From Ornithinibacillus xuwenensis (lineage in GTDB: Bacteria; Bacillota; Bacilli; Bacillales; Amphibacillaceae): a stretch of DNA of 64,000 nt. The stretch is taken from the NCBI RefSeq assembly GCF_039614845.1, contig NZ_JBDIML010000005.1:124001-188000 (forward strand). Reading direction: 5' to 3'. The stretch's first letter is position 1; every line of letters begins with the position of its first letter. Positions 25,004-33,733 of this stretch are shown piece by piece. The notes under the pieces were generated by a model. It saw only the letters and a list, made by a program, of their open reading frames with translations, had not been told where the DNA came from and did no database searches. A program made the translations under genes and the position numbers.

Positions 25004-25058
25004 ATACTTACCATCCTTTCTCTATAAAATGTGTTATAAGTATTGGAATTTAGATTCT

Positions 25059-25793
25059 TTAATTTCTATACTCCCAATCAAGTTCAACATTCTCTAACAT
25101 TTCATATAACCCATTATCACCTACAACTTTATAATAATCAGAGTCGATGACAATATATTCTTCGTAAACTATAATATAATAAATTTCCCTATCTCTGATC
25201 ATTAGAAAGTAATTATTATGTTGTTCTACTTCATTTATTAAACTATTTCGAACTTCTACCATAGAAAGTTGAGAAAATATTTGTTGAATTATCTTCTTAT
25301 CTACCGTTACCGAATCCCTTAAATAGGTCAATTCTTCTTTATTCCATGCATTATTTTCTATTTCAACTTGTTCAATATTCTCGATTTTAAACGACTCAAA
25401 TTTTCTCAAGACCTCATCCATCGTTCTAGTTGAAAATAATATGTATACTAAACCAGCAGCGATAATTAAGCATCCTACCAGTCTAAGAATGTGAATTAAA
25501 TAGATCTTTGCTTCTCGGTCATATTTATATTCCATATAAGCACTTAGACCATTACCAATTGTAGCAAGGCCAATAAGTAAAAATAGATAAACCTGAAGAT
25601 TGAAAGAAAGGAATGCCCCTACTACACACATACTCATGAGTATTAAAAGGATTCTATCTATCCATTTATGCGTGTTATTAACTGGTCGGCTTCCATAGTC
25701 AATGTCAATTGAAAATTTTCTCTTCATAAAAAATGATATGAGAAACATCACGATCGAAACTGGTAATATAAAAAGCATAATAAAATTAAACAT
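25059..25793 (-). CDS. membrane protein of unknown function
   Basis: Not recognised. The 244-aa product has an N-terminal helix (MFNFIMLFILPVSIVMFLIS), then three further helices (RILLILMSMCVVGAFLSFNL, VYLFLLIGLATIGNGLSAYM, ILRLVGCLIIAAGLVYILFS). A 110-residue extracytoplasmic or cytoplasmic domain rich in acidic residues and isoleucine ends in WEYRN. The layout resembles several Bacillus sensor-like or YfmQ-type proteins, but no family can be claimed. AGGGGA lies upstream of ATG. The gene stands next to the methyltransferase with a gap of about 55 bp. Confidence 0.68.
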   Translation of the reverse strand: MFNFIMLFILPVSIVMFLISFFMKRKFSIDIDYGSRPVNNTHKWIDRILLILMSMCVVGAFLSFNLQVYLFLLIGLATIGNGLSAYMEYKYDREAKIYLIHILRLVGCLIIAAGLVYILFSTRTMDEVLRKFESFKIENIEQVEIENNAWNKEELTYLRDSVTVDKKIIQQIFSQLSMVEVRNSLINEVEQHNNYFLMIRDREIYYIIVYEEYIVIDSDYYKVVGDNGLYEMLENVELDWEYRN

Positions 25794-25959
25794 CTATAAT
25801 CCCCTTTAGAAATAATTACTGTGTTTTCTCCTATATAGAACTAATATATACAGTTCTCAGTTAAGTATATCTATAACTCTATATTAACATAATATTCCAA
25901 TTGTATTTCGAAAGTTTCACACATAAAAATCTTAAACCATTACCTATATATATTCACAC

Positions 25960-25992
25960 AAGAAAAGACGATTACTTCAATAATCGTCTTGA
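25960..25992 (-). terminator. terminator of the acetyltransferase remnant
   Basis: AAGACGATTA-ttgaag-TAATCGTCTT followed by TTCTTG on the minus strand. It lies 38 bp after the stop of the hexapeptide acetyltransferase remnant. Confidence 0.8.
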
Positions 25993-26029
25993 TAAAATAA
26001 TGCATTATTAACTACAATAAGAATGCAAA

Positions 26030-26200
26030 TTATTCTTCTATTTCTATAATTAAACTAGCAGGATTATGACCAACTACGACACTATCTGGGACATCTTTTA
26101 CCATTACTGCACGATGCAATTACGACACTGTAATCTACTGTTATTCCTCGTTTTATGTTTGCACCTCCACCAATCCATGCATTAATTCTATAAGAGTAGT
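26030..26200 (-). pseudogene. C-terminal remnant of a maltose/galactoside O-acetyltransferase
   Basis: On the minus strand the left-handed beta-helix end of a Maa/LacA-type acetyltransferase is readable in two frames. First comes INAWIGGGANIKRGITVDYS followed by VVIAS. After a one-base shift it continues AVMVKDVPDSVVVGHNPASL and IIEIEE, ending at TAA 26030. The hexapeptide pattern, the KDVPDSVVVGHNPA turn and the ending are typical. The N-terminal two-thirds is missing. It fills the gap between the membrane protein and the MFS gene. Confidence 0.78.
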
Positions 26201-26244
26201 CGGATTTGTGGATTCTTTTCCATAATAACGTTCTGTGGGAAGGA

Positions 26245-27477
26245 TTATATTACAGATGAAGTTGTATCTTTTCGATTTAGAGAACTCTTCCTTTTCAATA
26301 CTTTATTTAATTTCTCTGAACTTAGTAGCATTGCTGCAATAAAAAGAACAACACAGAATGGAAAGATTCCTATCGATGTTTGTGATGCTATGAATCCAAG
26401 AAGTGGGGGCATAAATGTACTGCCTGTATATGCGACAGCCATTTGATAACCCATAATAGTCTGGGAATGATTTTTTCCAAATCGTGTAGGTGTTTCGTGT
26501 AACATACACGGAAAAATTGGTGCTAATCCCAATCCAACCATAACAAAACCTACTAACGAGAAAGTGGGAGGAAAAGGTAATACAAGAAGTACGGCACCAA
26601 TCAATGCTAGTAATTGTCCCATTCTAATGAGCGTACGATTACCGAGTTTAAAGGTAATAAAGCCTGTTATAAATCGACCAATTGTAATTCCACCATAATA
26701 AAAGGAAACCCATTGTGCTGCAACTGCTGCAGGGATGTTCTTGACATCCACTAAGTAACTACTACCCCAGAGCCCAACAGTAGCTTCAACTCCACAATAA
26801 AACAAAAAAGAAGTTAGTGCCAATTTAACTCCATTGATTTTTAAAGGGCTTATATTAGCAGTATCCCCATGAGTAGATTCAAGTGTCGAACTATCAATCT
26901 CTTTGTTTAGTGATGTATTGCTAGGAGCTTTGACTTTACTCCATAAAGGTAAGGCAAACAATAGAATAATCACTAGCAGAAATTGAATTACTGAGATTGT
27001 AAGATATCCATTATTCCAAGAGTTTTGGCTAGTAATAAACTGTGCCATTATGATTGGACCTAGCGTAGCTCCAACACCCCAAAAGCTATGTAACCAACTC
27101 ATATGATGCGCCTTATAATGCGTAGCTACATAATCATTTAATCCTGAATCAACAGCCCCTGCACCTAATCCAAGTGGTATTGCAAAAAGAAACAACCAAA
27201 AAACAGAAGGAGCAAAATAAAAACCAAGTAAAGCTCCAGCGGTCATGAAAGTACTAACAAATGTAACCATCCCAGTTCCAAAACGTTTCAGTATCATTCC
27301 ACTAGCTAAACTGGAGACAATTGTACCCCCTGCAATTGTCATAAAAAGCAATCCTGCCGTTTCAAGTGGAGCTCCTAAATCTGTTTGCATCACTGGCCAG
27401 GCTGCCCCTAACACCGAATCAGGTAACCCTAACCCAATAAAAGCCAAATAGATGATAATTAAGAGAAATGTTGCCAT
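26245..27477 (-). CDS. MFS transporter, probable sugar permease
   Basis: A 410-aa major-facilitator permease with 12 predicted helices. The N-terminal half has GLGLPDSVLGAAWPVMQTDL, MILKRFGTGMVTF (loop 2-3) and GLGAGAVDSGLNDYVATHYK, a set seen in FucP-like sugar/H+ symporters and related MFS carriers. The C-terminal half has GVEATVGLWGSSYLVDVKNI and GITIGRFITGFITFKLGNRT. It lies 32 bp downstream of a ROK repressor on the same strand, so the pair is an operon and the transported substrate, probably a sugar or sugar derivative, likely induces it. The substrate is unknown. Confidence 0.88.
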   Translation of the reverse strand: MATFLLIIIYLAFIGLGLPDSVLGAAWPVMQTDLGAPLETAGLLFMTIAGGTIVSSLASGMILKRFGTGMVTFVSTFMTAGALLGFYFAPSVFWLFLFAIPLGLGAGAVDSGLNDYVATHYKAHHMSWLHSFWGVGATLGPIIMAQFITSQNSWNNGYLTISVIQFLLVIILLFALPLWSKVKAPSNTSLNKEIDSSTLESTHGDTANISPLKINGVKLALTSFLFYCGVEATVGLWGSSYLVDVKNIPAAVAAQWVSFYYGGITIGRFITGFITFKLGNRTLIRMGQLLALIGAVLLVLPFPPTFSLVGFVMVGLGLAPIFPCMLHETPTRFGKNHSQTIMGYQMAVAYTGSTFMPPLLGFIASQTSIGIFPFCVVLFIAAMLLSSEKLNKVLKRKSSLNRKDTTSSVI

Positions 27478-27509
27478 GATTAAACCTCCCTTATATAATT
27501 TTTCCTTAC

Positions 27510-28538
27510 TTAATATTCATTTGTTCCATTCATCATAAGCTCAAGTCCGAGCGTTTGTAGTCCAAATAAATAGTCCTGCTTCCAATCACTCACCGTAAGC
27601 TCTGGCAAGTGTTCTGAAGGGATATATGTTGAACTGACGGAGATAATTTTGTCTAGTACCACTTCTTCTACTTCATCATGACAAAAAATAACGCGATGAG
27701 GATTGATAATAGCTGTAAACGAAGCGATTAATCTGCTAATGGCATCAATCTGATAATCCTCATTAATTACTATCTTTTTTGATCCATTTCCACTCTCCAG
27801 TACTTCACGGAAATTACGGTCATGATACTGGGGCACAAATGAAATCTCCCCTGCAAAAAATGTGCTGCCTCGCACCACATCTCCATTTATCATGAAGCCT
27901 GCACCCGGACCATTTTGCCCAGAATACAAATAAACCAGAGATTGATTATCCTTAATTCGTTTATCATTGTGATACCCAAGTACCGCAGCATTCATATCGT
28001 TTTCAACTGCTACAGGTATTGAGAAATGTTCCTCATAAAATCCTTTTAAATCAATATTTTGAAACTGCTCATATCCCGGTATGTAAAATACTCTCCCTCG
28101 ATCAACAGATCCCGGAACACCTATTGCAATAGAACTAATTCTTTGGTTTAACGTGATTATTTTTTCAATGTACTTGGTTAAGTTAGTTAAACCATCATCT
28201 TCTAGTACACTAGGAACAGTACCTTGTTCTTTAATTTCTCCTAAACAATTAAATATTGTATAATTCGTTTCTGACTTCTCTAAAAAAATCGCGAGCCCAA
28301 GCATATGCTCAGCATTATAGGTATATCTTTTTGCTCTTCTGCCACCACTAGATTCGTCTAATCCTACTGAAAATATTTCTCCACACTTCTCCATTTGGGC
28401 AAGAAACTTACTAATGGTTGGGAAACTGATCTCTAACTGTTCACTTAGCTCAATCTTTGTTGCACTTCCAAGCTCTATAATAGATTTACGAATACTGCCA
28501 AGAATCGTTTTTTTCATTGATTTTGGATGAGGGTTCAA
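27510..28538 (-). CDS. ROK-family transcriptional repressor (NagC/XylR type)
   Basis: A 342-aa ROK protein. An N-terminal winged helix (KIELSEQLEISFPTISKFLA, then GRRAKRY) is joined to a ROK sugar-binding domain (IAIGVPGSVDRGRV, VENDMNAAVLGYHND, NGPGAGFMINGDVVRG). The CxCGxxGC zinc cluster of ROK kinases is missing, so it is a regulator, not a kinase. TTG 28538 is the preferred start because GGTGGTGAT is 4 nt upstream, while the next ATG (28517) has no SD. It heads a two-gene operon with the MFS permease. Two identical palindromes upstream are its likely operators. Confidence 0.9.
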   Translation of the reverse strand: MNPHPKSMKKTILGSIRKSIIELGSATKIELSEQLEISFPTISKFLAQMEKCGEIFSVGLDESSGGRRAKRYTYNAEHMLGLAIFLEKSETNYTIFNCLGEIKEQGTVPSVLEDDGLTNLTKYIEKIITLNQRISSIAIGVPGSVDRGRVFYIPGYEQFQNIDLKGFYEEHFSIPVAVENDMNAAVLGYHNDKRIKDNQSLVYLYSGQNGPGAGFMINGDVVRGSTFFAGEISFVPQYHDRNFREVLESGNGSKKIVINEDYQIDAISRLIASFTAIINPHRVIFCHDEVEEVVLDKIISVSSTYIPSEHLPELTVSDWKQDYLFGLQTLGLELMMNGTNEY

Positions 28539-28562
28539 CTAAATCACCACCAATAACGTTCT

Positions 28563-28622
28563 ACTTATTAAAGAGATTTAATAAGTACCAAATAAAAAAC
28601 TTATTAAACTTCTTTAATAAGT
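28563..28622. promoter_or_regulatory. twin palindromic operators of the ROK/MFS operon
   Basis: Two 24-bp palindromes share the arms ACTTATTAAA and TTTAATAAGT: 28563-28586 (spacer GAGA) and 28599-28622 (spacer CTTC). They are 36 bp apart. Conserved arms with different centres are what a dimeric regulator such as the adjacent ROK repressor needs. They lie 25-84 bp upstream of its start codon. Confidence 0.82.
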
Positions 28623-28732
28623 GTTATGGATACTATAACAAATAAAATTTCAGAATACAATAAGATAAGTAATCTTATCAAAATAAAATTAATTTATAGG
28701 CTTTTCAAGAAACTAGTTGTGCATATTTATAA

Positions 28733-28765
28733 AAGGAAATCAACATGAATGGTCGATTTCCTTTC
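28733..28765 (-). terminator. terminator of the DinB-like gene
   Basis: AAAGGAAATC and GATTTCCTTT form a perfect 10-bp stem (10-nt loop), followed on the minus strand by TATAAAT; it begins 7 bp after the stop codon. Confidence 0.75.
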
Positions 28766-28771
28766 ATAAAT

Positions 28772-29290
28772 TTATCTACTCTTTAAAGCACGAATCATTT
28801 GGAAGATTTGTCCTCTATGATGGGATTCATGTTCCAGAAGATGGTAAATTACCCACTCTGGGGTTACATCATAGCTTGCTAGACTCCTTACACGTCGCCA
28901 TTCGTCAATATCCATTGAACAATAATGGTAGTGTAAATCCTCTCTCACTGCTCGTAACCGATGAACATGCTCATCTAAAGACATTCCTTCGATATGTGTC
29001 AAAGTTCCATCAGGATGACGATCCTCATATGGGAACAATGCTTTAATAGTAGAATTCCACTTTCCTTCAAGCACTTCCTCGTATAGCCAATCCGCTTCAA
29101 TTAATGCAATGTGATATAACAATGATCCTATAGATGGTTGGTCATCTATTCTCTTACCTATGACATCGGGACTTAATTCACATACTTTTTCAAGAATGGT
29201 TTTTCTTATATCTTCTAGGCACCATATCCATCTGCCAATTTCAGGTTCAAATCCTGGTAGTGATTCTACTACTAAACGATTTCGTTTCAA
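28772..29290 (-). CDS. DinB/YfiT-like putative metal-dependent protein
   Basis: A 172-aa four-helix-bundle protein of the DinB superfamily. The likely metal ligands are the His in GSLLYHIALIEADWLYEE and the HLLEHESHHRGQIFQMIRAL motif near the C terminus. The family includes damage-inducible proteins and thiol transferases (bacillithiol- or mycothiol-dependent), so a bacillithiol-linked detoxification role is possible but unproven. It starts at TTG 29290 with AGGAG 8 nt upstream. It lies in a run of small detoxification-type genes. Confidence 0.85.
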   Translation of the reverse strand: MKRNRLVVESLPGFEPEIGRWIWCLEDIRKTILEKVCELSPDVIGKRIDDQPSIGSLLYHIALIEADWLYEEVLEGKWNSTIKALFPYEDRHPDGTLTHIEGMSLDEHVHRLRAVREDLHYHYCSMDIDEWRRVRSLASYDVTPEWVIYHLLEHESHHRGQIFQMIRALKSR

Positions 29291-29434
29291 GTTATCGTCT
29301 CCTAATTTGAATATTATTGGACCCTATTTCGGGATAGACATCTTAGACTATTGCTATTACTTGATTAATTGTGTAAGAAATTGGTATCAACTTTAAAAGG
29401 ACAAACCCTAATCGGTCAATGTACTATCTCGAGG

Positions 29435-29941
29435 TTATAATTCTAGTTTATACTGTTTTAATTCCTCTGTATCATTCGGGAGGGTTTTATAGCCGTCGAA
29501 TTCCATACCGAGTTTCTCCAGAAGTCTAGAGGAAGAATGATTATCCTTGGTGGTAATAGCAACAATGCGTTGCAAACCGATTTCCTTAGCAAACGCTACT
29601 GTCTGTCTCGCTGCCTCAAACGCATAGCCCTTTGATTGATAGTCAGCGAGAAAAGCAAATCCAATATCCACATCCTCAAGTCCGTCACGATTTATCAATC
29701 CACACAAGCCAATTGGAATATGATTATCCTTCAGCTCCGTCAGGAATAAACCAAAACCTTCCTGCTTATACATGGCTCGCGGTCCACTTTCTATATAGGC
29801 TACAGCATCATCCAATGAATGAATCCCTTTGTCGCCGATATAATTGATCCAACTGGGTTCATTTAATAACTTTAAAATAAATTCGGCATCTCTGACTTCA
29901 ACCCAGCGTAAATTTAGCCTCTCTGTTTCCATCACGAACAT
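29435..29941 (-). CDS. GNAT acetyltransferase, RimJ/RimL type
   Basis: A 168-aa N-acetyltransferase. It has the opening METERLNLRWVEVRDAEFIL, the INYIGDKGI segment, GLCGLINRDGLEDVDIGFAF, and the acetyl-CoA loop DYQSKGYAFEAARQTVAFAK followed by TTKDNHSSSRLLEKLGMEFD. The subgroup modifies ribosomal proteins, antibiotics or other amines; the target is unknown. ATG 29941 is 8 nt after GGAGTG. An in-frame GTG six bases earlier is less well placed. Confidence 0.9.
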   Translation of the reverse strand: MFVMETERLNLRWVEVRDAEFILKLLNEPSWINYIGDKGIHSLDDAVAYIESGPRAMYKQEGFGLFLTELKDNHIPIGLCGLINRDGLEDVDIGFAFLADYQSKGYAFEAARQTVAFAKEIGLQRIVAITTKDNHSSSRLLEKLGMEFDGYKTLPNDTEELKQYKLEL

Positions 29942-30009
29942 GTGCACGACACTCCTTCTCAGGGATCTTCGAAATATATAAGACTATACTTGTATATAAC
30001 TTTACTAAA

Positions 30010-30864
30010 CTAACAATCTAGTACTTTAAATAAACTCAACTTTTCCTTTAGCATTAACTTATATGTTTCCATGTCATATGTCGAGTTATTTATCGTTGTC
30101 TTTGAAATCGTTAACAAATCAACTATTTCTCTTTCAATTGTTCTCCTAGCCTCTAACACCTTAATTGTTCCATCTAAGCCTCTATAGTCATTCATTTTTC
30201 CAAACCCTTGATTGGTATAGTACTCGATAAAGCCATCTGACCAACTTTTTGGCCTATCCTTAACTGCCTTTCTAAAAGAAAACTCCAGATCATCCTGTTC
30301 AATATAAAATAAAACTGGGTTTAATTTTTCTATGATTCTCGCTAGTGCATGTACATAATTGACAACCTTCTCTTTTTGCTCGCCATACTTAACCATTCCA
30401 ATTGTGATTGGATTTTGTATGAAGCAGCATTCAAAGATATAGATTTTATTCTCTTTATTAGCTTTTTCCGTAAAATCTCTCCATCTATCCGTGATTAACT
30501 CAATGTTTTTCTCTAGTGGTAACTCATATATGTCATTCTTAACTATCGAATTTAGAAGATTGTCAGGAAATTGAGATCCATAATCATCTTTAATCTTGAT
30601 ATATGGTACGAAATAATTGTTCCCTTTCTTCACAGTTCGATCTTCAATGACAGCTTTAAAATCCCCACTATTTCTCAATAATCCCTCGAATTCATTCTTA
30701 TTAAAACAAGATACCCCATCATAATCAGCAGGGTGATCTAAATTTCCTTCAAGGATTAGTTCAACATCCATATTGTGTTCGGTTAAACTATCATAGAGTA
30801 ATTTTGCAGTGGTCGATTTCCCAAACCCCGGAAGTCCTTCTACTAGTATTAATTTTGTACTCAA
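30010..30864 (-). CDS. P-loop NTPase, kinase-like
   Basis: A 284-aa protein with a clear Walker A motif at the N terminus (LVEGLPGFGKSTTAKLLYDS) and a mid-protein hydrophobic strand KIYIFECCFIQNPITIGMVK with acidic residues suited to Walker B-like function. The arrangement resembles thymidylate-kinase or zeta-toxin-like small-molecule kinases rather than AAA proteins. The substrate is unknown. It starts at TTG 30864, 8 nt after AAGGAG. It is monocistronic by spacing. The glycine-rich loop is certain; the rest is only generally assigned. Confidence 0.75.
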   Translation of the reverse strand: MSTKLILVEGLPGFGKSTTAKLLYDSLTEHNMDVELILEGNLDHPADYDGVSCFNKNEFEGLLRNSGDFKAVIEDRTVKKGNNYFVPYIKIKDDYGSQFPDNLLNSIVKNDIYELPLEKNIELITDRWRDFTEKANKENKIYIFECCFIQNPITIGMVKYGEQKEKVVNYVHALARIIEKLNPVLFYIEQDDLEFSFRKAVKDRPKSWSDGFIEYYTNQGFGKMNDYRGLDGTIKVLEARRTIEREIVDLLTISKTTINNSTYDMETYKLMLKEKLSLFKVLDC

Positions 30865-31047
30865 ATAATTTGCTCCTTCTTTTTATGAAATATAAGCGTT
30901 AATCTATCATTTTCCACTGCACTCACCCCCAACATTCATTGATTATGTAATTCTACGATTTATATAAAAATCCTTATTTTTAAAAAACTTACTAACAGAT
31001 AGAGCTTCTGTTAGGAGAGATAACTATTTCCAAAAACGAATTATGAG

Positions 31048-31080
31048 TATAAAAGCGTAATCAATCGCCATGATCACGCT
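31048..31080 (-). terminator. terminator of the YdeI-like gene
   Basis: AGCGTGATCA-tggcgat-TGATTACGCT followed by TTTATAC on the minus strand forms a 10-bp stem with one G-U pair, about 40 bp after the gene. Confidence 0.78.
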
Positions 31081-31120
31081 ACTAAATAGTTCTACACATT
31101 ATATTTTCAATTAAAAAACA

Positions 31121-31714
31121 TTAATCATTTAACCCTTTTCCATCAAGGATTTTCTGTACATATTTTTCTACTCTGGATTCCCGGGTTTTAGATTGTTTGG
31201 CTTTTGAAACATAAAGTGTATATGCCCTTTGACGTCCTGGTGTCAAGGCCTCAAATGCAGATTTCAATTCAGGTAATTCATCGAATTTCCGTTGAAGTTC
31301 TTCAGGAATTACGATTTCTGTATTCTTCTTAAATTCCACTTCCAAGCCAGCTTTTTCAATCTCTATCGCTTCTCTGATATAACTTTTTAAGATTGTTTCT
31401 AATTCTTCTATTTGCTGAACATTGGTGAACCGAATTTGCCGTGCTGCTTGTACATTCTCCGTCTGTTGAATAAGTATCTTATGCGTATCCCTCAATAGAG
31501 CACCCTTGTGAAACAGAAGTGCACAATATTCTTTGAACCCATGAATTAATACGATGTTTTTATTCTGAAACGTATAACAGGGATGCTTCCACTTAAATTC
31601 CTCAGTCAGTTCACAGTCAAGCATGATTTTTCTCAACTTCACAAATTCTTCCCGCCACTTACTAGCTTTACTTAAGTATTCATCAACCTTAGAATTCAAT
31701 CTACTGTCTGTCAT
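31121..31714 (-). CDS. YdeI/OmdA-family protein (DUF1801 plus OmdA)
   Basis: A 197-aa cytosolic protein. Residues about 10-110 form a DUF1801/YdhG-like domain (WREEFVKLRKIMLDCELTEE, FKWKHPCYTFQNKNIVLIHG, CALLFHKGALLRD). The C-terminal part is the bacteriocin-protection OmdA segment (IVIPEELQRKFDELPELKSA, FEALTPGRQRAYTLYVSKAK, TRESRVEKYVQKILDGKG). B. subtilis YdeI is the closest family member I recall; its function is not settled, though the family is linked to iron or antimicrobial tolerance. ATG 31714 follows AGGAGG. Confidence 0.85.
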   Translation of the reverse strand: MTDSRLNSKVDEYLSKASKWREEFVKLRKIMLDCELTEEFKWKHPCYTFQNKNIVLIHGFKEYCALLFHKGALLRDTHKILIQQTENVQAARQIRFTNVQQIEELETILKSYIREAIEIEKAGLEVEFKKNTEIVIPEELQRKFDELPELKSAFEALTPGRQRAYTLYVSKAKQSKTRESRVEKYVQKILDGKGLND

Positions 31715-31750
31715 GGAGAACCTCCTGGCAATCATCTATTAATTACATTA

Positions 31751-32398
31751 TTATCCTTCAATTGTACTTTGAGCTCTATCCTGTATTAAAAGTATAGGTA
31801 GCGATTCATCATCACTAGATTTCCATAAAATCGATTCAATATGAATATTATTATTTATTCGAGGTAATTCCACTATTATTTCTTCAGCAGTATCAAACAT
31901 AATTTTAACTCTTTCATCGTCAAAATAAGCTGAGCTATTCTTAAAAACTTCATCAATTTCCTGTCCATACGCTTGGGTGTCAGGAAGAATACCCACGATA
32001 AATTCTGTCCTTCCAGTTTCTTCATTTTCCCATGTATCTGTAATCGTATAATACATGTTTTCAATTGAATAATTTTCGTTTAAATACCCTACTACATCAA
32101 AGTCTTCTTGATTATTAACGGAATCTTGATCGGTTGTATTGTCATCATGTTGTTCCCCTGTAGAATCTTCTGTAGCTGCGTTATGATTGGTATTTGTATT
32201 TGTACGATCCCCAGAACCATCTGTAGCCGAATTGTCCTGACTTTGATCAGAAGGTGAGGATTCTGTTCCCTCCACTTTTTCCCTTTCATTTGTGCTTGAT
32301 GCTGTATCAGATGAACTAATTTTATCTTCTGAAGGAGAACAAGCTCCGATAGTTATCATTAATACCGTGAACAAAATGACTAAAATCGTATTTCTCAA
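31751..32398 (-). CDS. lipoprotein with Ser/Thr/Asn/Asp-rich linker
   Basis: A 215-aa predicted lipoprotein. The signal peptide MRNTILVILFTVLMITIGAC ends in a lipobox (IGAC). A low-complexity stretch of about 75 residues rich in S, T, N, D, E and Q follows (for example SDQSQDNSATDGSGDRTNTN) and should act as a flexible tether. The globular end (residues about 105-215) has NYSIENMYYTITDTWENEET and FDTAEEIIVELPRINNNIHI. The domain is unrecognised. It starts at TTG 32398 after AGAGGCG. It is encoded between the YdeI-like gene and a small membrane protein gene. Confidence 0.75.
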   Translation of the reverse strand: MRNTILVILFTVLMITIGACSPSEDKISSSDTASSTNEREKVEGTESSPSDQSQDNSATDGSGDRTNTNTNHNAATEDSTGEQHDDNTTDQDSVNNQEDFDVVGYLNENYSIENMYYTITDTWENEETGRTEFIVGILPDTQAYGQEIDEVFKNSSAYFDDERVKIMFDTAEEIIVELPRINNNIHIESILWKSSDDESLPILLIQDRAQSTIEG

Positions 32399-32494
32399 TG
32401 TCTGCGCCTCTTTCTCTCTAGAATCTAAATAATGACTAGATGCTTTACCAACACAATTCTAACATAATCTTCCAAACATCTTAAAAAGAATCCC

Positions 32495-32530
32495 CCTAAA
32501 AAAAGCGATCATCATGATGATCGCCTTTTA
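32495..32530 (-). terminator. terminator of the 120-aa membrane protein gene
   Basis: GGCGATCATCATGATGATCGC is a self-complementary 20-nt palindrome followed by TTTTTTTAG on the minus strand, immediately after the gene. Confidence 0.88.
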
Positions 32531-32542
32531 TACACATCCACA

Positions 32543-32905
32543 CTATAGTTGTATAGCAAATACTAGTATCGTTTCATAAATTAGAGAACTCCCTAAGATC
32601 CACATTGTTTCTAAACGAATAAAAGAACCCAATACACTTCGACGTTTCATTTCTGCCATTCTTTTCGCTACCTTAAGATTAATTGGTAAAAAGAATAAGG
32701 AGAAGAGTAATCCGCCTGAAACAGCAATGAAAAAGTGAATAATTACTAAATTTGTCGTTAAGTTAGCTATTGAACTCCCAATAATAAATATTGGAAAACC
32801 AGTCCAAATAAAAAACGTTAACACAGCTAGAAAAGCTGCCATAATTAGTAACATAAAGTTCTTCTTTAAAACAAATAAATAGCTTTGGAGATACAATTTT
32901 TTCAA
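32543..32905 (-). CDS. small membrane protein, unknown function
   Basis: Not recognised. It is a 117-120-aa protein with three or four helices (FMLLIMAAFLAVLTFFIWTG, LVIIHFFIAVSGGLLFSLFF, MWILGSSLIYETILVFAIQL) and a basic segment KVAKRMAEMKRRSVLGSF between them. The start is doubtful: TTG 32905 is only 1 nt from GGAGG, whereas TTG 32896 is at 10 nt. It lies 22 bp downstream of a methyltransferase gene and is probably co-transcribed with it. Confidence 0.65.
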   Translation of the reverse strand: MKKLYLQSYLFVLKKNFMLLIMAAFLAVLTFFIWTGFPIFIIGSSIANLTTNLVIIHFFIAVSGGLLFSLFFLPINLKVAKRMAEMKRRSVLGSFIRLETMWILGSSLIYETILVFAIQL

Positions 32906-32927
32906 TCCTCCAACTGATCATTCTCTC

Positions 32928-33710
32928 TCAATCTATCTGTACCTTTATAGCTCTAGTAGCAATAAAGGTTTTAATATATTTATCTATAATCCTTGTTCCA
33001 CCAAAATCATCTTCATAAAAACCAGTAATAACTAGACCCGCATCAATCTGACCATGAATTTGATCCTCTAATGTGTGTGCATATTCAATCGTTTGATTGG
33101 ACTGGATGTAATCTTGAACCGCTTCCTCAGCCAAATAATCTAGGGTTGATGAGGGGATGGAATGTTTAACATCAAGAATACCTTTTCGTTCTTGGTTATC
33201 ATCAAAAATCCATAATAAAGGGTTGGTAAAACCAGCTATTAGAATACCTCGATTCTTTAATACCCTCGATACCTCATTCCATACAGGCTGAACATCTTTT
33301 ACAAACAAATTCGAAACAGGGTTAACGACAATGTCAAAATATTCATCCTCAAAGATACGAAGGTCTGCCATATCACCTTGTACTGTCTTTAATGTTAATC
33401 CATCACGATTAGCCACCAATTCATCTTGCTCCAATTGCTTTTTCGATATGTCTGTTACCGTTACATCTGCACCTGCTGCTGCCAACACTGGTGCTTGCTG
33501 ACCGCCACCTGAAGCTAAGCAAAGAATCTTTAACCCTTCTAAGGATTTTGGAAACCAATTCCTTGGCACTGATTTTTCAGTTGTAACAGTGATTTCCCAT
33601 TCACCTGATTTACTCATTTCAATGACTTCACTACTAACAGATTTCGTGTATCTAGATCCCTCTTCAACCTTCTGATCCCATGCATTACTGTTTTGTTGTG
33701 TGGTATCCAC
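32928..33710 (-). CDS. class I SAM-dependent methyltransferase (UbiE-like)
   Basis: A 260-aa methyltransferase. Motif I is LKILCLASGGGQQAPVLAAA with the G-rich loop ASGGGQQ, followed by DVTVTDISKKQLEQDEL (ribose-binding Asp), TVQGDMADLRIFEDEYFDIV, and NEVSRVLKNRGILIAGFTNP as motif post-II. It belongs with the UbiE/COQ5-like small-molecule methyltransferases; the substrate is unknown. GTG 33710 has AGGAGG 8 nt upstream. It is followed closely by a small membrane protein gene and preceded by a SnoaL-like gene, so the three may form one transcript. Confidence 0.9.
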   Translation of the reverse strand: MDTTQQNSNAWDQKVEEGSRYTKSVSSEVIEMSKSGEWEITVTTEKSVPRNWFPKSLEGLKILCLASGGGQQAPVLAAAGADVTVTDISKKQLEQDELVANRDGLTLKTVQGDMADLRIFEDEYFDIVVNPVSNLFVKDVQPVWNEVSRVLKNRGILIAGFTNPLLWIFDDNQERKGILDVKHSIPSSTLDYLAEEAVQDYIQSNQTIEYAHTLEDQIHGQIDAGLVITGFYEDDFGGTRIIDKYIKTFIATRAIKVQID

Positions 33711-33733
33711 TGATTTCTCCTCCTGATTAGCTA

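Noticed and set aside
29834..29852. Match to the tpiA-pgk repeat core (TCGCCGATATAATTG)
   Set aside because: It encodes the conserved NYIGD motif of an acetyltransferase, so the match is best explained by coding constraint and chance.
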